Shown: positions 39,101 through 51,740, numbered from the stretch's first letter. The stretch is 64,000 nucleotides of DNA from Chara braunii (GCA_003427395.1 BFEA01000124.1:2882808-2946807), one strand, 5' to 3'. Notes: generated from the letters alone by a model not told the origin. Translations and numbers: made by a program.

Positions 39101-39994
39101 ACAGATGACAAAGTTGCAATGGAAGGATTTGATATAAGATTAAATGAACGTAGAGCTTCAACTGGAGGATGAATTGAATCAAATCAAGGTCACATATTCG
39201 CAGATGGTATTCACGACGGCCCAGTGATGGTCCCGTGTTCAGCCAGGGTAGAGCGGTGCCGTCATGATACTCAACCAGAGGTCTCTGTCCCCCTAGACAG
39301 GAGAGTTACCATCTGCTCCCATGACCACAGTCTGCAAAAAGAACCCCATATAGCAGAAGGGATTGTGAGCGAAATTATCCAAAACTCGACCCATCCAGAA
39401 CCCAAGTTGGTAGAAATCCTCTTCCCGATCACAGGGGAAAAGAAATTTCTCCAAATAGGAGTAACGTAGGCAGACCAGAAGAGTAGAAAGTCCTCTCTAT
39501 TAGACGGGGATGTTCCTATCTCTTCTCACCGTATGCAGATGACTGTGAAAGAGGGTAAAGCAGAAGAAGATTTAGCAAGCAGGGAGAGTTTCAAACCCAT
39601 GAGTACAGAAGATGAGGCAATAGACCTTACCCAGGATATTCAGGATCCTCAGCCTGGGAGTATAGAGCCCCTAGAAACACAAGAGATACAAGAGGAGCGA
39701 ATCAGACAGTCCCCACAGTTGCCCCAACTAGTAATAACTACAACAACGTCAGATCCCACCAGTAAAAAGCAAAAGTTGAGAGCAAGACTCTCGTGGGCAG
39801 CTGGACAGTCCCTCCTTTCCAAATCAGGAATGATCTTCCTCCCGGTGAGGTTCAAGGATGGTGAGTGGGAAGCTGGACTCTCAGCGATTGTCCCATCTCA
39901 ATATGGGGAAATTACTGTATATGGAGTTAACACAACTACAGTTAGATCTGACGTCCTTAAATTAATAAAGGACTATTTTCCTTCAGGGGATTGA
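36127..39994 (+). pseudogene. LINE ORF1 region (RNA-binding, zinc-knuckle-like)
   Basis: Broken frames are Gln/Asn/Ser-rich. Around 37230-37500 they show FKIVDFIDPLPTHVAKRYDY, YKTGGRIYQIHTAHKFRPWR and FKCKA.GHLSK..ICPL, resembling the DUF4283 plus CCHC layout of plant LINE ORF1, with stops replacing key residues. The last frame (39533-39994, with SGMIFLPVRFKDGEWEAGLS) links to the endonuclease. ORF1 would coat LINE RNA. Confidence 0.6.
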
Positions 39995-40329
39995 GCCTCC
40001 CTCACACTGTCATCAGGTTCAGAGAGAATAGCAGACTGTGATATATATGTGAAATACAGAGTATCTGATACTCCCTATCTGAAATGGAGGAATACAAAAG
40101 TTATCAAAGACCTACAAATTCTCAAAATTAAGTCTAATCAGTTTTGGATTGAGGAGGATATTACCACCCTTCTTCTCAGATTGATACGGCAGGCTTCCCT
40201 CAAGAAAAGTGAGATTCTAGATACTGTGACCTGGTAAGAAATAGTGTATGATGGGTAATAAGTCCGAGGAAGTGAACTTAATAGATCTTCTCTATAACAA
40301 CGACAAAAATTGGAAGCTTCTCAAAAGAA

Positions 40330-41190
40330 ATGTTAACTTGGATCTCAGATCCCTTAATGTGAATGATATCGTCTCTGCCGAAAACTTCAAATGTCAAGTC
40401 ATTCTAGATCTCCTCAAAGGGGTGGTGGTAAAAAATGGCCTGATGTGGCCTGCATCCAAGAGACGCACTTAATGAACACAACAACCCACAATTACATTCA
40501 TAAGGAGTTCTGACCCCACACTGCATACCGGGCACATGCTAAAAAACCAAGGAGTGTAGATGTGGCTATATGGGTTCCACAAGATTCAAAAGTTGAAGTA
40601 CTCAACTGGGAAGTGGACCAGCAGGAAGGAAACTAGATATATATACTGGCATGTTGAAATTAGAGGTGGTCAGTATATTGAGTGTATATGGGCCCAACAA
40701 CATAGGGAAACATTAGGTTTTTTTTCAAATCTTTATTACCCTGTCTCCCAGTAGGCATCCCTGTTATAATGACAAGGGATTTCAATGCAGCACAGGATCG
40801 TAGCCTGGATAGATGGAACATACCCGTACCGTGTCCATCTTATATACAACCTGACAAACATATCATATTCAAATTATGTAATTCCTACAACCTTTTTTAC
40901 TCCTTCAGAAGATTGAACCCTACCATTAATTTTTTATCTTGCTTCACCAGAAGACATTCAAATAGACCTACTAAATCCAGGATTGATCTCATTTTAGCCT
41001 TTGGAGACCTTCAAGGAGGACTTCAATTCGCATGTATCCTACCTCGAAGTTCATTTCCAGACCTTGATCACGCAATGTGTATGGTGGTTTTCTCCTTCTG
41101 TAAGAAACCGGATCAGGGCAAAGGGTTCTATAAACTTAATACTTCACACCTCAAGGACCAGGACTTTCTACGATATTTGAAGGATGTATG
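40330..41190 (+). pseudogene. LINE APE-type endonuclease
   Basis: LDLRSLNVNDI and the QETHL equivalent (about 40455-40470) start the domain. The 40769-41191 frame gives TRDFNAAQDRSLDRWN (GDFN motif with Gly changed), TKSRIDLILAF and PDLDHAMCMV (SDH-like motif). This nuclease nicks target DNA. Frame breaks lie near 40440, 40505 and 40750. Confidence 0.85.
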
Positions 41191-41949
41191 AAAATTCTGG
41201 AGAAAGCAGATAACTCATATCGACAATGACATATTGTGGTTCAACAACGGCCTAGTTTTCTACGTCGTAAATGCAATAAATACTCTAAATCCTTGGCAAA
41301 GCTAAGACATCAAAAATAAACTGAAATTCTTTAAAACATTCATGAGCTTCAAAAAAAAAAGATAAACCCAGATGATCAAGAGACCCTTAAACCAATAGCA
41401 AAGGAGATTCAGACATTAGAATATCATTTACTCAATTATATGGAATAGAGATGGCAGGGATTCAGAATACGTGGCAAGCTAAAGAAACATCAGATGAAAG
41501 GTGATATGGGCGCTCATTTCTTTGTCATGGTCAAGCTAGAACTGGCAGGACTACGATAGAGGCTTTAATCAACCCTTCAATAATAAAGAACCCTTAGTCA
41601 TCACAGCAGCAACCAGTATAAAATTAGCTAGGAATTTCTATAAAGATCTTTTCACTTCAAAAAATTAATTTATTCCTCTTTCACAAAAAAATATAGAAAT
41701 TAATGAATGTCTACTTCCCTTTAATAAATTTATCACGGACGCACAAAAAAAGAAACTGGAAATGTCATTAACCAAGAACGAAATTTTGAAGGTCCTAATC
41801 CTCATGGAAGAAGAAAAGACATCAGGAATTTGATGGTCTCCCAAAATAATTTTGGGAATCCATGTCGGGTCCTCTTGTACAAGATCTCATGGATTATTAC
41901 CAAGCGGTCTGGAATGCAGGGGATATGGGGGAAATAGTTAATTAAGGGG

Positions 41950-42735
41950 TTCTCACACTTTTGTAAAAAAAAAAAGATAAACTTAATATTCACAATTATC
42001 GTCCTATCACGCTTCTCACAGTGGTTTATAAATTGGTTGCAAAAGCACTAGCAGATAGAATGCTCAAAGTCATAGCTGACATCATTCACCCAGCACAAAC
42101 AGGGTTCATCACAGACCAGAATATACAGGATAATATCCTCCTTATAAATGAACTTATCCAAGCTGCACGTCAATCTAAACATAATGCAGCATTCATCTTC
42201 ATAGACTTTGAGAAAGCCTATACTAATGTGGATTAGTTCTTCCTAGACAAGTGTCTCAAAAAAAAGAACTTCGGACCGTGCTTTAGAAGATGGATCACAA
42301 TCATGCATCAAAAGGCAACCACAAGAGTAACAGTTAATGGGAGCACCTCCAATAGAATTACAGAGATTGGTTAGGCAGGGAGACCCATTGGCACATTTTC
42401 TCTTCATAATAATAATGAAAGTTTTGGCGGTCAATATATTAGAAGAATTCAAGTGACATCCATTATGGAAGCCGCAATTCCCATGTGCTCCCTTTTACAG
42501 ACGACCTTTCTTTGATGGTTGATGCAACACAGGAAAACATAGATACAATACAAAAATTAATAAACAGGTTTTGCAGAGAAGATATGAAGGTCAACTGGGG
42601 GAAAATACCCTAGGATGGTGGATACATCATCAGAGAGTTATACCTCCAGAAACGCCCCGAATTAAATGGTTTCCCCTAGACAAGCCAATAAGGGTGCTAG
42701 GCATCTCGTTGTCTGTTGAAGGGAAACTCATAAGT
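41950..42735 (+). pseudogene. LINE reverse transcriptase, N-terminal and palm
   Basis: HNYRPITLLTVVYKLVAKAL, IIHPAQTGFITDQNIQDNIL and FIFIDFEKAY are the RT 0 to A motifs. GDPLA.FLFIIIMKVLA follows, and the catalytic box is FTDD at 42494-42505, with both Asp intact. The Asp expected after KAY is Thr, and a stop follows NVD. The gene is cut at 42736 by MITE M4 and resumes at 44096. Confidence 0.9.
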
Positions 42736-42815
42736 TGGGTAGCACCACGTACGGTGCATACGCGTACGTATGCACGCGTACTCGTACGTGCCCAAAAACA
42801 AGCATACGCGTACGC

Positions 42816-42852
<37 letters not shown>

Positions 42853-43017
42853 ATATATAATGTATGTATAATATATATAGTCAGTATTTAGTGACATATC
42901 TCCTCCTCCACCTCCCGATCATGATCTTCGTCCTCCTCCTCCTCCTACCCCTCCTCCTATCCCTTCTCCTACCCCTCCTCCTACCCTTTCCGTGCTACTG
43001 TCTGTCTATCTCTTCTC

Positions 43018-43594
<577 letters not shown>

Positions 43595-43873
43595 NNNNNN
43601 NNNNNNNNNNNNNNNNNNNNNNNNNNNNNNNNNNNNNNNNNNNNNNNNNNNNNNNNNNNNNNNNNNNNNNNNNNNNNNNNNNNNNNNNNNNNNNNNNNNN
43701 NNNNNNNNNNNNNNNNNNNNNNNNNNNNNNNNNNNNNNNNNNNNNNNNNNNNNNNNNNNNNNNNNNNNNNNNNNNNNNNNNNNNNNNNNNNNNNNNNNNN
43801 NNNNNNNNNNNNNNNNNNNNNNNNNNNNNNNNNNNNNNNNNNNNNNNNNNNNNNNNNNNNNNNNNNNNNNNNN
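43595..43873. other. Assembly gap in the tetranucleotide array
   Basis: This is a run of N between (CTGT)n and (CA)n. Confidence 1.
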
Positions 43874-44095
43874 ACACACACACACACACACACACACCAA
43901 CCAATCCCAACGCCCACCTTCCAACCCCTACCGGGCTCAGACAAACCCGGGAAACGGCCCGTTGTGATCACGTACGCGGACCCTAAATTTGCGTATGCGC
44001 GCATACGTATGCGACACGTATGCGCATACGTGCATACGCGTATGCATGTATGCGGATCCCGCGTACATGTACGTCGTGCTACCCATCTCATAAGT

Positions 44096-45090
44096 AACGA
44101 CGAGGTTATCTTCGAAAGCGCTCATATTAAACTAGAGTTGTGGAAGAATAAACACACATCGATAATCGACAGATCCTTGGTGATTAATAATGTAATCTTA
44201 GCCTCAATATGGTATAAATCAACAATTTTTACCCTGAACAATAAATAGACAAAATATCTTCATCAACAACTTAGAGTTTTCTTGTGGAGAGGAAATCATG
44301 ATTACAAGAATGTCATTAGTGGAGTGGCGTGGTCTTCGGTCATCCAACCAAAATCCAAGAGGGGATTGAGAATCATTGATCCCTCACTCCAAGTCATGAC
44401 ATTGTCCATTGAATGGGTCAAAAGACTATTACTCAACCCTCAAGCCCCTTTGAGTGACCTGGCATGGGAACAATTAAGGAGACCGGCCCCCCAGACAGTG
44501 TAGACCTTGGACCCAACCATGTAGTTAAAAAATAGGGACTGGTTCATCCCAAGAGGTACAACCAATGTGATAGATCTGCTTCAAATGACAAACAAGGAAG
44601 CATCCAGGAAAGATATCATTAAGGATCCTTTCAGGCCAACTTTTCTCAAAACATAGAGGAGACTATCCCTACCGGATAACCACTTTCCCCAACGATGGGA
44701 ATAAATCAGTCAGCAATCACTATTCAATAATACTTGGATTAGAGACTCCCAAGGCATCACCCTACATTGTAATAACAACCCATGGAACTGATGGATCAGG
44801 AGGGGGCTAACAAGAATCAAGGACATTTGGGATGAAGATTCTCTCGACTGAATTTTCCCACATCTCCTCCATAAGAAACTAAAACATTGTCATCATGTAG
44901 AAAGTAATCTAGACAAAATCGTGGAACTGATCCGCATTGAATGGTTCAGAGTGCTCAAGAGAGGGAAGAAATTCCAGGAAAGTGATTGGGTTGCTACAAA
45001 GAAGAATCCACAAAGACTAGGCAATGTCATTCTTATATCCCCAGACAAGGAAACCTTAATTGCTCCGTATAAACTAAAGAAGACAATGCA
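44096..45090 (+). pseudogene. LINE RT C-terminal region, between the two MITEs
   Basis: Frames include LWKNKHTSIIDRSLVINNVI, KYLHQQLRVFLWRG and WSSVIQPKSKRGLRIIDP, the thumb and connector typical of plant LINE RTs. Stops are present. It continues after M6 at 45856. Confidence 0.75.
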
Positions 45091-45098
45091 ATAAACCT

Positions 45099-45183
45099 GG
45101 GTAGCACCCCGTACGCGTACGCAGTGCGTACGCATACATATTCCAGCGTATGCGTACGAACTCAAAATCGCGCGTACGCGTAC

Positions 45184-45223
<40 letters not shown>

Positions 45224-45224
45224 N

Positions 45225-45264
<40 letters not shown>

Positions 45265-45846
45265 TCAAGGTATCTAACCAAAAAGTATGTTGTGCAAAAT
45301 AATGATACAAACAACATTTGCCTGGGAGTCATACCCGAATTCCAAACCAAGCTCGATTTAAAAATCAAAAACCTTAACAAATTAAAAAAATATTTTAAAA
45401 TAATTTTTTAATTATTATGATAATATTACCTTTTTTTTAGTTTTTAATTTCTTACTCGAGTTTGGTTGGGAATTCGGGGATGAATCCTAAGCAAAAGTTG
45501 TTTGTATCATGTTTCTGCATAACATATATTTGTTATAGAAGTTTGTTTTTATTTTTGTGTGTTTTTTTTCTAGTTTTTTTTTTAATTATTTCAATTTATT
45601 TGTTTTTTGTGTCTTTGATTTTTAACTCGAGTTTGGTATAAAATTTCGAGATGAGTCGCAGGCAAAAGTTGTTTGAAATATCATTTTGCATAACATAGGC
45701 TTTTTTCCAGATTTTTTCGATGACTGTTTTTTTTTTTTTACGTATTCCCACGTACGGGAGTACGTGTACGCACGTACGTGTCACGTACAGGAATACGTGT
45801 ACGCGTGTACGTGCAACCCGCGTACACGTACGCCGTGCTACCCAGA
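45099..45846. mobile_element. MULE-like MITE M6, same family as M4
   Basis: AATAAACCT occurs at 45090-45098 and 45847-45855 as a 9-bp duplication. The ends GGGTAGCAC and GTGCTACCC are inverted, with CGTACG arrays inside both. A long poly-A run (45186-45262) follows the left end. Three copies of the shared ~80-bp core lie at 45286-45375 (plus), 45443-45535 (minus) and 45610-45705 (minus). Confidence 0.9.
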
Positions 45847-45855
45847 AATAAACCT

Positions 45856-46760
45856 TAACAACGATATTATCCCAATATGGATGCCTGTGGAAAGTATCTT
45901 CAGAATCAGAGTCCTTTCATTGGATGCTCAGTCGTGTCTCGCTTTCAGACCATCCACGTTGATCTCAGACCTGCCCATAGACCAGGCGTGCTAGAGATAG
46001 GGAACCAAAAACAGGCTCAATAAGACTTTTAGTAGACACTTACACACCCTATCAATCAAATCAACATATCGGATGATTAAACTAAAAATAAATATGAAGG
46101 ATAGGGTGGTGGAGAGATGGATGAAACAGTTGAATATCAGCAATGATGATTTGAGAGACATTAAATAATTCAAAGAGATCAAACTTTCCAAGATAGCCTC
46201 CCTTCAGTGTCAAATCAAACATCGGTATCTCCCCACAAATAACTGGTTAATAGACAAATCCTCCCTCGAGAAAAGGGGCATTGCGGATCCATGGTGCAAA
46301 CTCTGCAAATCCACGTACCCACGCAGAAAGATACACAAAACGATCGAACATATATTTCTTGAGTGCCCTGGCTCAATCTGGCTGTGGAGGTGGTGAGACC
46401 GAATACGGGGACAATTAGAAACTAAACATAAATGGCCTGAGGGGTGGAAGGCAATTTTGTTGGCACACTGATCTCCATAATCGGAGGACAATTTCACTTA
46501 AAATTTTTTCACCCTAGGTAGAAGAGCGGTTCTCACGGCTATCTGGCAAAAATGAACACCTATGAATGAGAGGGCGCTAGATTAGATGGTCCGGAATTCA
46601 CCGACAACATAAAACAACAAATTCAAACTCATATACAGGATCAATGGACCAATCTTTAAAAAATAAATCAATTGAATTCATCCAAAACAGAAATCGGTGA
46701 AATATTCCAAAAATTCAGCAGCAACTGCTTGGGGGGTGGGGAAAGGGGGAAAAATAGGGA
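45856..46760 (+). pseudogene. LINE C-terminus with zf-RVT finger
   Basis: IIPIWMPVESIFRIRVLSLD leads into SLEKRGIADPWCKLCKS and KTIEHIFLECPGSIWLWRW (46265-46398), the Cys-x2-Cys..His-x4-Cys zf-RVT pattern. RRAVLTAIWQ follows. The frame degrades by ~46740. I see no RNase H domain. Confidence 0.8.
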
Positions 46761-47162
46761 GGGTGGAATGAGAGGGAGTTGAGATGGAGGAGGAACAAGA
46801 TCTCATCAGAAACTACAAGTTGGAATTCAATAAATGGACCTTGGTGGATCCCTCAATACCTCTCCTCCCTGGTCAAGAACTTTCGTGTCTTTTCACATTA
46901 CCCCAGAACGTAATGGTATCGTTGTCATGGTATAGAAACGATACACTTTAAGAGGAAGGAGAAACGGAGGATTAGACATCCAGATCATCATTCTCATTTA
47001 ACTATTAAAAAGGCTAGATAGGAAATGTTATATATGGCGCCCCATTTTGGGTGAAGCGGCCTATTTCAACAAGGGTAAAGGGTCAACAAGGCCAAGCTCT
47101 CACTGGGTATATCTAGTAGGATGATGAGATTGTGAAGGCTAGATTATTTATTCTCCAAATGT

Positions 47163-47306
47163 GAGGGACGCTCGACCCGTTTTCCAGTAGGTGCTGTTCC
47201 CCACCAATAGACGGAGCCTCCCAGGGAATCCTAGAGTAGTCTGCTCTTATCAGCTACCCTAGCATCAACCCAGGGTGTTTTTCTTAAAAAAAAAAAAAAA
47301 AAAAAA
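47163..47306 (+). mobile_element. SINE1 copy, plus strand
   Basis: GGGACGCTCGACCCGTTTTC, AGTAGGTGCTGTTCCCCACC, AATAGACGGAGCCTCC and CAACCCAGGGTGTTTTTC precede poly-A (47287-47306). The modules match 14305-14440. Confidence 0.7.
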
Positions 47307-47599
47307 ACTTGAATGTTGCTCTTTATGTCAAATTACTCATTGACAACTGTTATACCGCGTCAAACGCAGGGACGTAGCCAGTAGGGTAGCATGCTTTATG
47401 TTCTAGACAGTAAGCTTGGCAAAGGTCTTATGAAGTGGGGGATGGGCAGCCTTCTGGATGGTAGTGTCCAAAGCCAACACTCTCCCACACACCACATGCA
47501 ACCCACTCACGCGCGCACTCAGACACGTGTTGGCCAAAGACCTTACTTATACCGACTGGGAGGATCCAGCTCACTATCTCAGTTGGATGGCACCAAAAG

Positions 47600-47680
47600 T
47601 GCCATAGGCGTCGGTGGGGATTGAACCCACAACCTCCTGAATGCCACTTGCATGCCTAACCAATTGAGCTAGGATGTTGG
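47600..47680 (-). repeat. tRNA-like unit, minus strand
   Basis: On the minus strand CCTAGCTCAATTGGTTAGGC (A box) is followed at tRNA spacing by GGTTGTGGGTTCAATCCCC (B box). The acceptor ends do not pair well, so a tRNA-derived SINE head is more likely than a working tRNA gene. Confidence 0.55.
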
Positions 47681-47989
47681 ATGGAGCCCAGATTATTTTA
47701 TCACAGGAAAAAAAAAAAAAAAACTGAAAAACGAATAGCAAGCTACTGAAGGTTGTACCACCCCACACACGGCCAGGAAAAATGGCATTTCAAGCTCTAA
47801 ACTACTAGCAGTGTATCTAGCCGTGTTCTACCAGAAGATTCATGCTCATGTTACACATTTGGTCAATAGTGGAGCAAGACCCTCAATCTCCATAACTCTC
47901 GTGGTAAAGGTCTTTTTTTTTTTTTTCGAAAGTCAATACGTTTTTTTCATGGAAGCCTTGCCAACGAAGCAGGGGAGTCCGTTCTAGAT

Positions 47990-48930
47990 TTCCTTGCTTG
48001 GGTGTTTTGCCACATCCGTCCCGACTACTACCATTCTGCACACTGGAACGTTCAGACCAGGTCAGACTTTTCTCATTGGCTGTACCTCCTTGCGATTTGT
48101 CATTTGATCCTAGGGATTGGGCCTGGACAACAGATACCCAACGGCAGAAGACGACTCCATTGTATGGTTACACAACGAAACTGGGATTATATAACTTCAT
48201 ACATGAAAGGGTGGATGTGGACTGGGTTGTGTCAAAACGATGGATGGCAACGGGATGGATAAAGGACTCACATCCTCGCCTTTCCCGACGTTTTTCGGTT
48301 TTCTGAAAATTGCTGATAGATTTACTGCTTACCGGTGGTTAAGGAAGCCAACTTTCTGTGGTTGATGGCTCACTTTGTCGTGCCAACAGCCAATTGGTGC
48401 GCTAGGCGAACGACCAAGACCGGTCCTCTGTGTCAGCTGTGTTGATGGATTTACCGCTTACCAGTGGTTAAGCAAACCAGTTTTATGTGGCTGATGGCTC
48501 ACTTGGTCGTGCCAACAACCAATCGGTGTGCTAAGTGAAGGACTAAGACCGGTTCTCTGTGTCTGTTGTACCTAGGAACGAGAATCGAGGATCTGCAGCA
48601 CATGTACTGCCATTGTGACCTCTCCCGACATTTCTGGTTATGGTGGCGTTCGAGATCTATGGTGGCGTTTGGGATCTGTTCCTGTCCCCCACCCAGACTC
48701 CAGATGGGGGGATGAATTCATCCTCCGTGGAGTAGTGGTCCGTCGCCACCAAAGGAATACAATTCTTGATTAACCCGATGAGAGTTTGAGGGAAGCTATT
48801 CTTTGTACGTTGTGGACACTCCGGAACTCTGCAATCCGAAGAGGTGAGAAACTTACACCAAATTTTCGATTGAACAAATGATTGCGACGGATGGGCAGCT
48901 CAAAGTTCAAAACAAGGGGTATGCACCGCA
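47990..48930 (+). pseudogene. 5'-truncated second LINE, zf-RVT end with internal duplication
   Basis: Frames give FLWLMAHFVVPTANWCARRT, TGPLCQLC and then IEDLQHMYCHCDLSRHFWLW, the zf-RVT end of a LINE ORF2. A ~135-bp segment coding the middle of this motif is present twice in tandem (48311-48445 and 48446-48575), followed by the single His-Cys half. It differs in sequence from the LINE at 36127-46760. Confidence 0.72.
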
Positions 48931-49239
48931 ACACCGAGATCCCTCTAAAAGTTCCTCTAACGCTGGGAAAGATTTTTGGACCTGCTCAAATTCCAGATGG
49001 GGCAAAGGCAGCAACCGGTGTTGAATTTTCCGAGCTTCTTCCTGTGAGATCTTTTTTTTTTTTTTTTTTGGCAAGGAGCAGCCATTGGAGGGCTGCAGTC
49101 ACTGATAAATCATAATCATGTCATAATACATCGCAGTGACTAGAAGGAAAGAGTCTCATTCGATAATGATAAGTGATACCCGCTCATGAGTAGGACCTAC
49201 TGTCTGGGACTTTGCATTTGGTGCACGCTGGTCCTTCTC

Positions 49240-49455
49240 ATCACTAAGAACCATAATTGCTATCTACTCTTGCACCACGTAGTTGATGTCAAGAAGCATT
49301 GTCGGATCAATCTTGCTGATGTATGCCATGCATCTTGCCATCTCCTCGTCCGCAACACTCATGAGGTAGAGCTCCTCAGCAAGGGTGTACTGCACAACTT
49401 GAAGGAGATATGCAATCCGCCTCAAAGTCGCTCTCCGTCGTCGCCTCTTATCGGT
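49240..49455 (-). other. Coding-like minus-strand fragment of unknown family
   Basis: One minus frame reads RIAYLLQVVQYTLAEELYLM, MARCMAYISKIDPTMLLDIN, VVQE, stop, then IAIMVLSDEKDQRAPNAK. The residue mix looks like real protein, but I recognise no family. A plus-strand frame (49186-49557) covers the same DNA and looks less protein-like. Confidence 0.3.
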
Positions 49456-49702
49456 TTCACAACGTTAAACCACCACTCCGCCCGCGACAAAAAAATTTGG
49501 GGACCAGTAGCCCAAGTTAATGAGGGCTACTGGTACCATAGTGTGGAGAACCGGTAGAGTGGCCCGCATGTGGCAGAGTAGCAAGAACAGAGTACTTTTC
49601 TGTTGGCCCCGCAGGTGGCGGAGTGTCAAGAATGAAAAATGCACTGAATCGGCGTGGCGAGTATTTCACCATTAAATATATATATATATACATATATATA
49701 TA

Positions 49703-50569
49703 CAGGGTTACCTGACCGAACGTTCGGGGGCCCCCGGGCTGGCCCCCGAACGTTCGGGCATTCGGGGTCTCGTTCGGGGGCCGAACACCTCCAGGTTCGG
49801 CCCCCGCCAAAAACATTTTTGGGGCCTAAAAATAAGTTTTTTTTTCTGAAGTTTTTTTCGTGAGTTCTCTATAATGTAAACTACACATCCATAAATTGGG
49901 AAGCCATTCTGCTAAGCTTCAAAACATTAAAAATCGTCAAAGATGGGGGTGTCAAAACGTGCTCGGCCACTCACTATTTTGTTTTTTTTCACTTTTAACT
50001 TTTTGTTTTCACTTTATTTCGGGGCCTAAAAAAATTTATTATTTTTTGAAAAAAAATTACCCACTCACTATTTTGTTTTTTTTCACTTTTAACTTTTTGT
50101 TTTCACTTTATTTCGGGGCCTAAAAAAATTTATTATTTTTTGATTTTTTTTTTATGAGTTATTTATTATGTAAGCTTCATATCTGCAAATTTTCAGGGCA
50201 TTTGTAAATTCCAAAAGATAATTAAAAATCGGCAAAGATGGTGGTGTCGAAAAGGTGCTGGCACACTCACTCATTTTAATTCTCTTTTTATGTTTTCTTA
50301 TTTTTATCATAGTGTTTATTTTTTGTATTTGATTTTATATTCAAATTGGTAACGAATTTGGATGTAGTGCCCTAGCAAATATTGTTTAGTTATTTTTTCT
50401 CCATAACATATGTTTTTTTTTAAATTGTTTGAAAACTTGGTTGTTTTTTTTTTGTTTTTTTTTTTTGGTCCGCGTTCGGCCCGAACGGCCGAACGGCATA
50501 CGAAGGGGTCCCGTACGTTCGGGCGTTCGGGTTCGGGCGTTCGGCCCGTCCTGAACGCCGGTAACCCTG
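49703..50569. mobile_element. MITE M5, inverted relative of M3
   Basis: CAGGGTTACC (49703-49712) and GGTAACCCTG (50560-50569) are exact inverted ends. The terminal arrays are rich in CGAACGTTCGGG. The shared core is at 50320-50412 on the minus strand. A ~92-bp internal duplication lies at about 49968-50145. It sits in TA repeats, with CGTCACAAACAG immediately to the right. Confidence 0.85.
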
Positions 50570-50604
50570 TATATATATATATCGTCACAAACAGATATAT
50601 AGCT

Positions 50605-50943
50605 TCGTTGGTTGTCGACAAAAAATATCATAATTAATTACGACTGGCGTCAATGGTTTTTTTTTTAGAAATCGTAGGTGTTGGATATAAAGCTAGTACT
50701 AATCCACAGAGCTCCATATTTATCTTGAAATTAGGATTTAGTCATGATATGAAACTTCAAGCTCCGCCCTCGGTTCGTGTGTTTTGCTTAAAACCTACCC
50801 TAATTTATTGTACTGGAATTGACCGACAAAAGGTCACAAAATTTGTTGTCAGAATCAAACGTTGTAAGCCTCCTGAAGTTTATAAAGGGAAGGGTCTTCG
50901 ATATCGAAATGAAATTATACTCAAGAAACAAGGCAAAAAATAT
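50605..50943 (+). pseudogene. rpl6: Nuclear copy of mitochondrial ribosomal protein L6 gene
   Basis: The frame from 50653 reads LEIVGVGYKASTNPQSSIF, LKLGFSHDMKL, VRVFCLKPTLIYCTGIDRQK and CKPPEVYKGKGLRYRNEI, then KKQGKK at the end: the C-terminal two thirds of plant or algal mitochondrial L6. Upstream the reading TTGVNGFF fits the gene but is one base out of frame across a run of ten T (50657-50666). The usual stop is lost in TA repeats. It is flanked by MITE M5 and TA repeats, not by other mitochondrial genes, so a nuclear insertion (NUMT) is likely. Confidence 0.85.
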
Positions 50944-51214
50944 ATATATATATATATCATTTTAATAATTTTTCCGAATAGATCACGGTCAGATCTACCG
51001 GATCCCAAAATTTCAGATGTTTTGGTTTATTATTTTGAGCATGAAAAATCGTCAAAGTTTGCGTTTTTTTTTTTTTTTAGGTCGACCTTCGCTCCTTCCG
51101 GGCTACCAGCCTCTGATGTTCCCGGAAAGCCAATTTTTGGTGTCAGGGGGAGTGGTGGTTTAAGCTATCAGCGATGGGATCAGTCCCTCGGGGAGTCCCA
51201 ATCGAAGTAGTCAC

Positions 51215-51740
51215 CAAGAAATGTCGCTCACGCTACAAGGGTCAAGGTCAGACTCATCGGTCTTCGATCTCTGTGTGCAAGCAGTGATTGGGACCCCAGA
51301 TCTGACGATCTCTCTCCTGATCCGCTCATCTATCCGCCTCTTCCCCTTGCTCCGTGTCTCACTGAGGGGCTCAAGATTGCACCTGTCAAAATCGAAAAGT
51401 ACACCGCCAGACGCTGAAGGTACACGAGGGAACACACCACATGCAGCCAATCATCTCTCCAATAGCTCTCCCTTCAAAATATGTAATCTACAATCCTGTC
51501 ATAAGTGGTGCCCTTTACTCCTTCCTTCTCTGCCCCCTTTACCAAGTCAGTAACCATCAGGGTGTGTCTCGAAATAGGGGACGCATTTGCCCTGCACGAA
51601 GCTTTGATGTCCGACATGCCGATAATAGAATTTCTCAATCAATTTGCCCCACGTCGGGGCTGTCTCACGATGACGGGCCAGCTTGGACAATGGCTACACC
51701 CCTGCGAGTCTAAGCACTCCCTCCAATGCCTGGACCTTCC
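51215..51740. other. No recognisable feature
   Basis: Short open frames on both strands have no recognisable family. I see no repeat structure. Confidence 0.35.
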
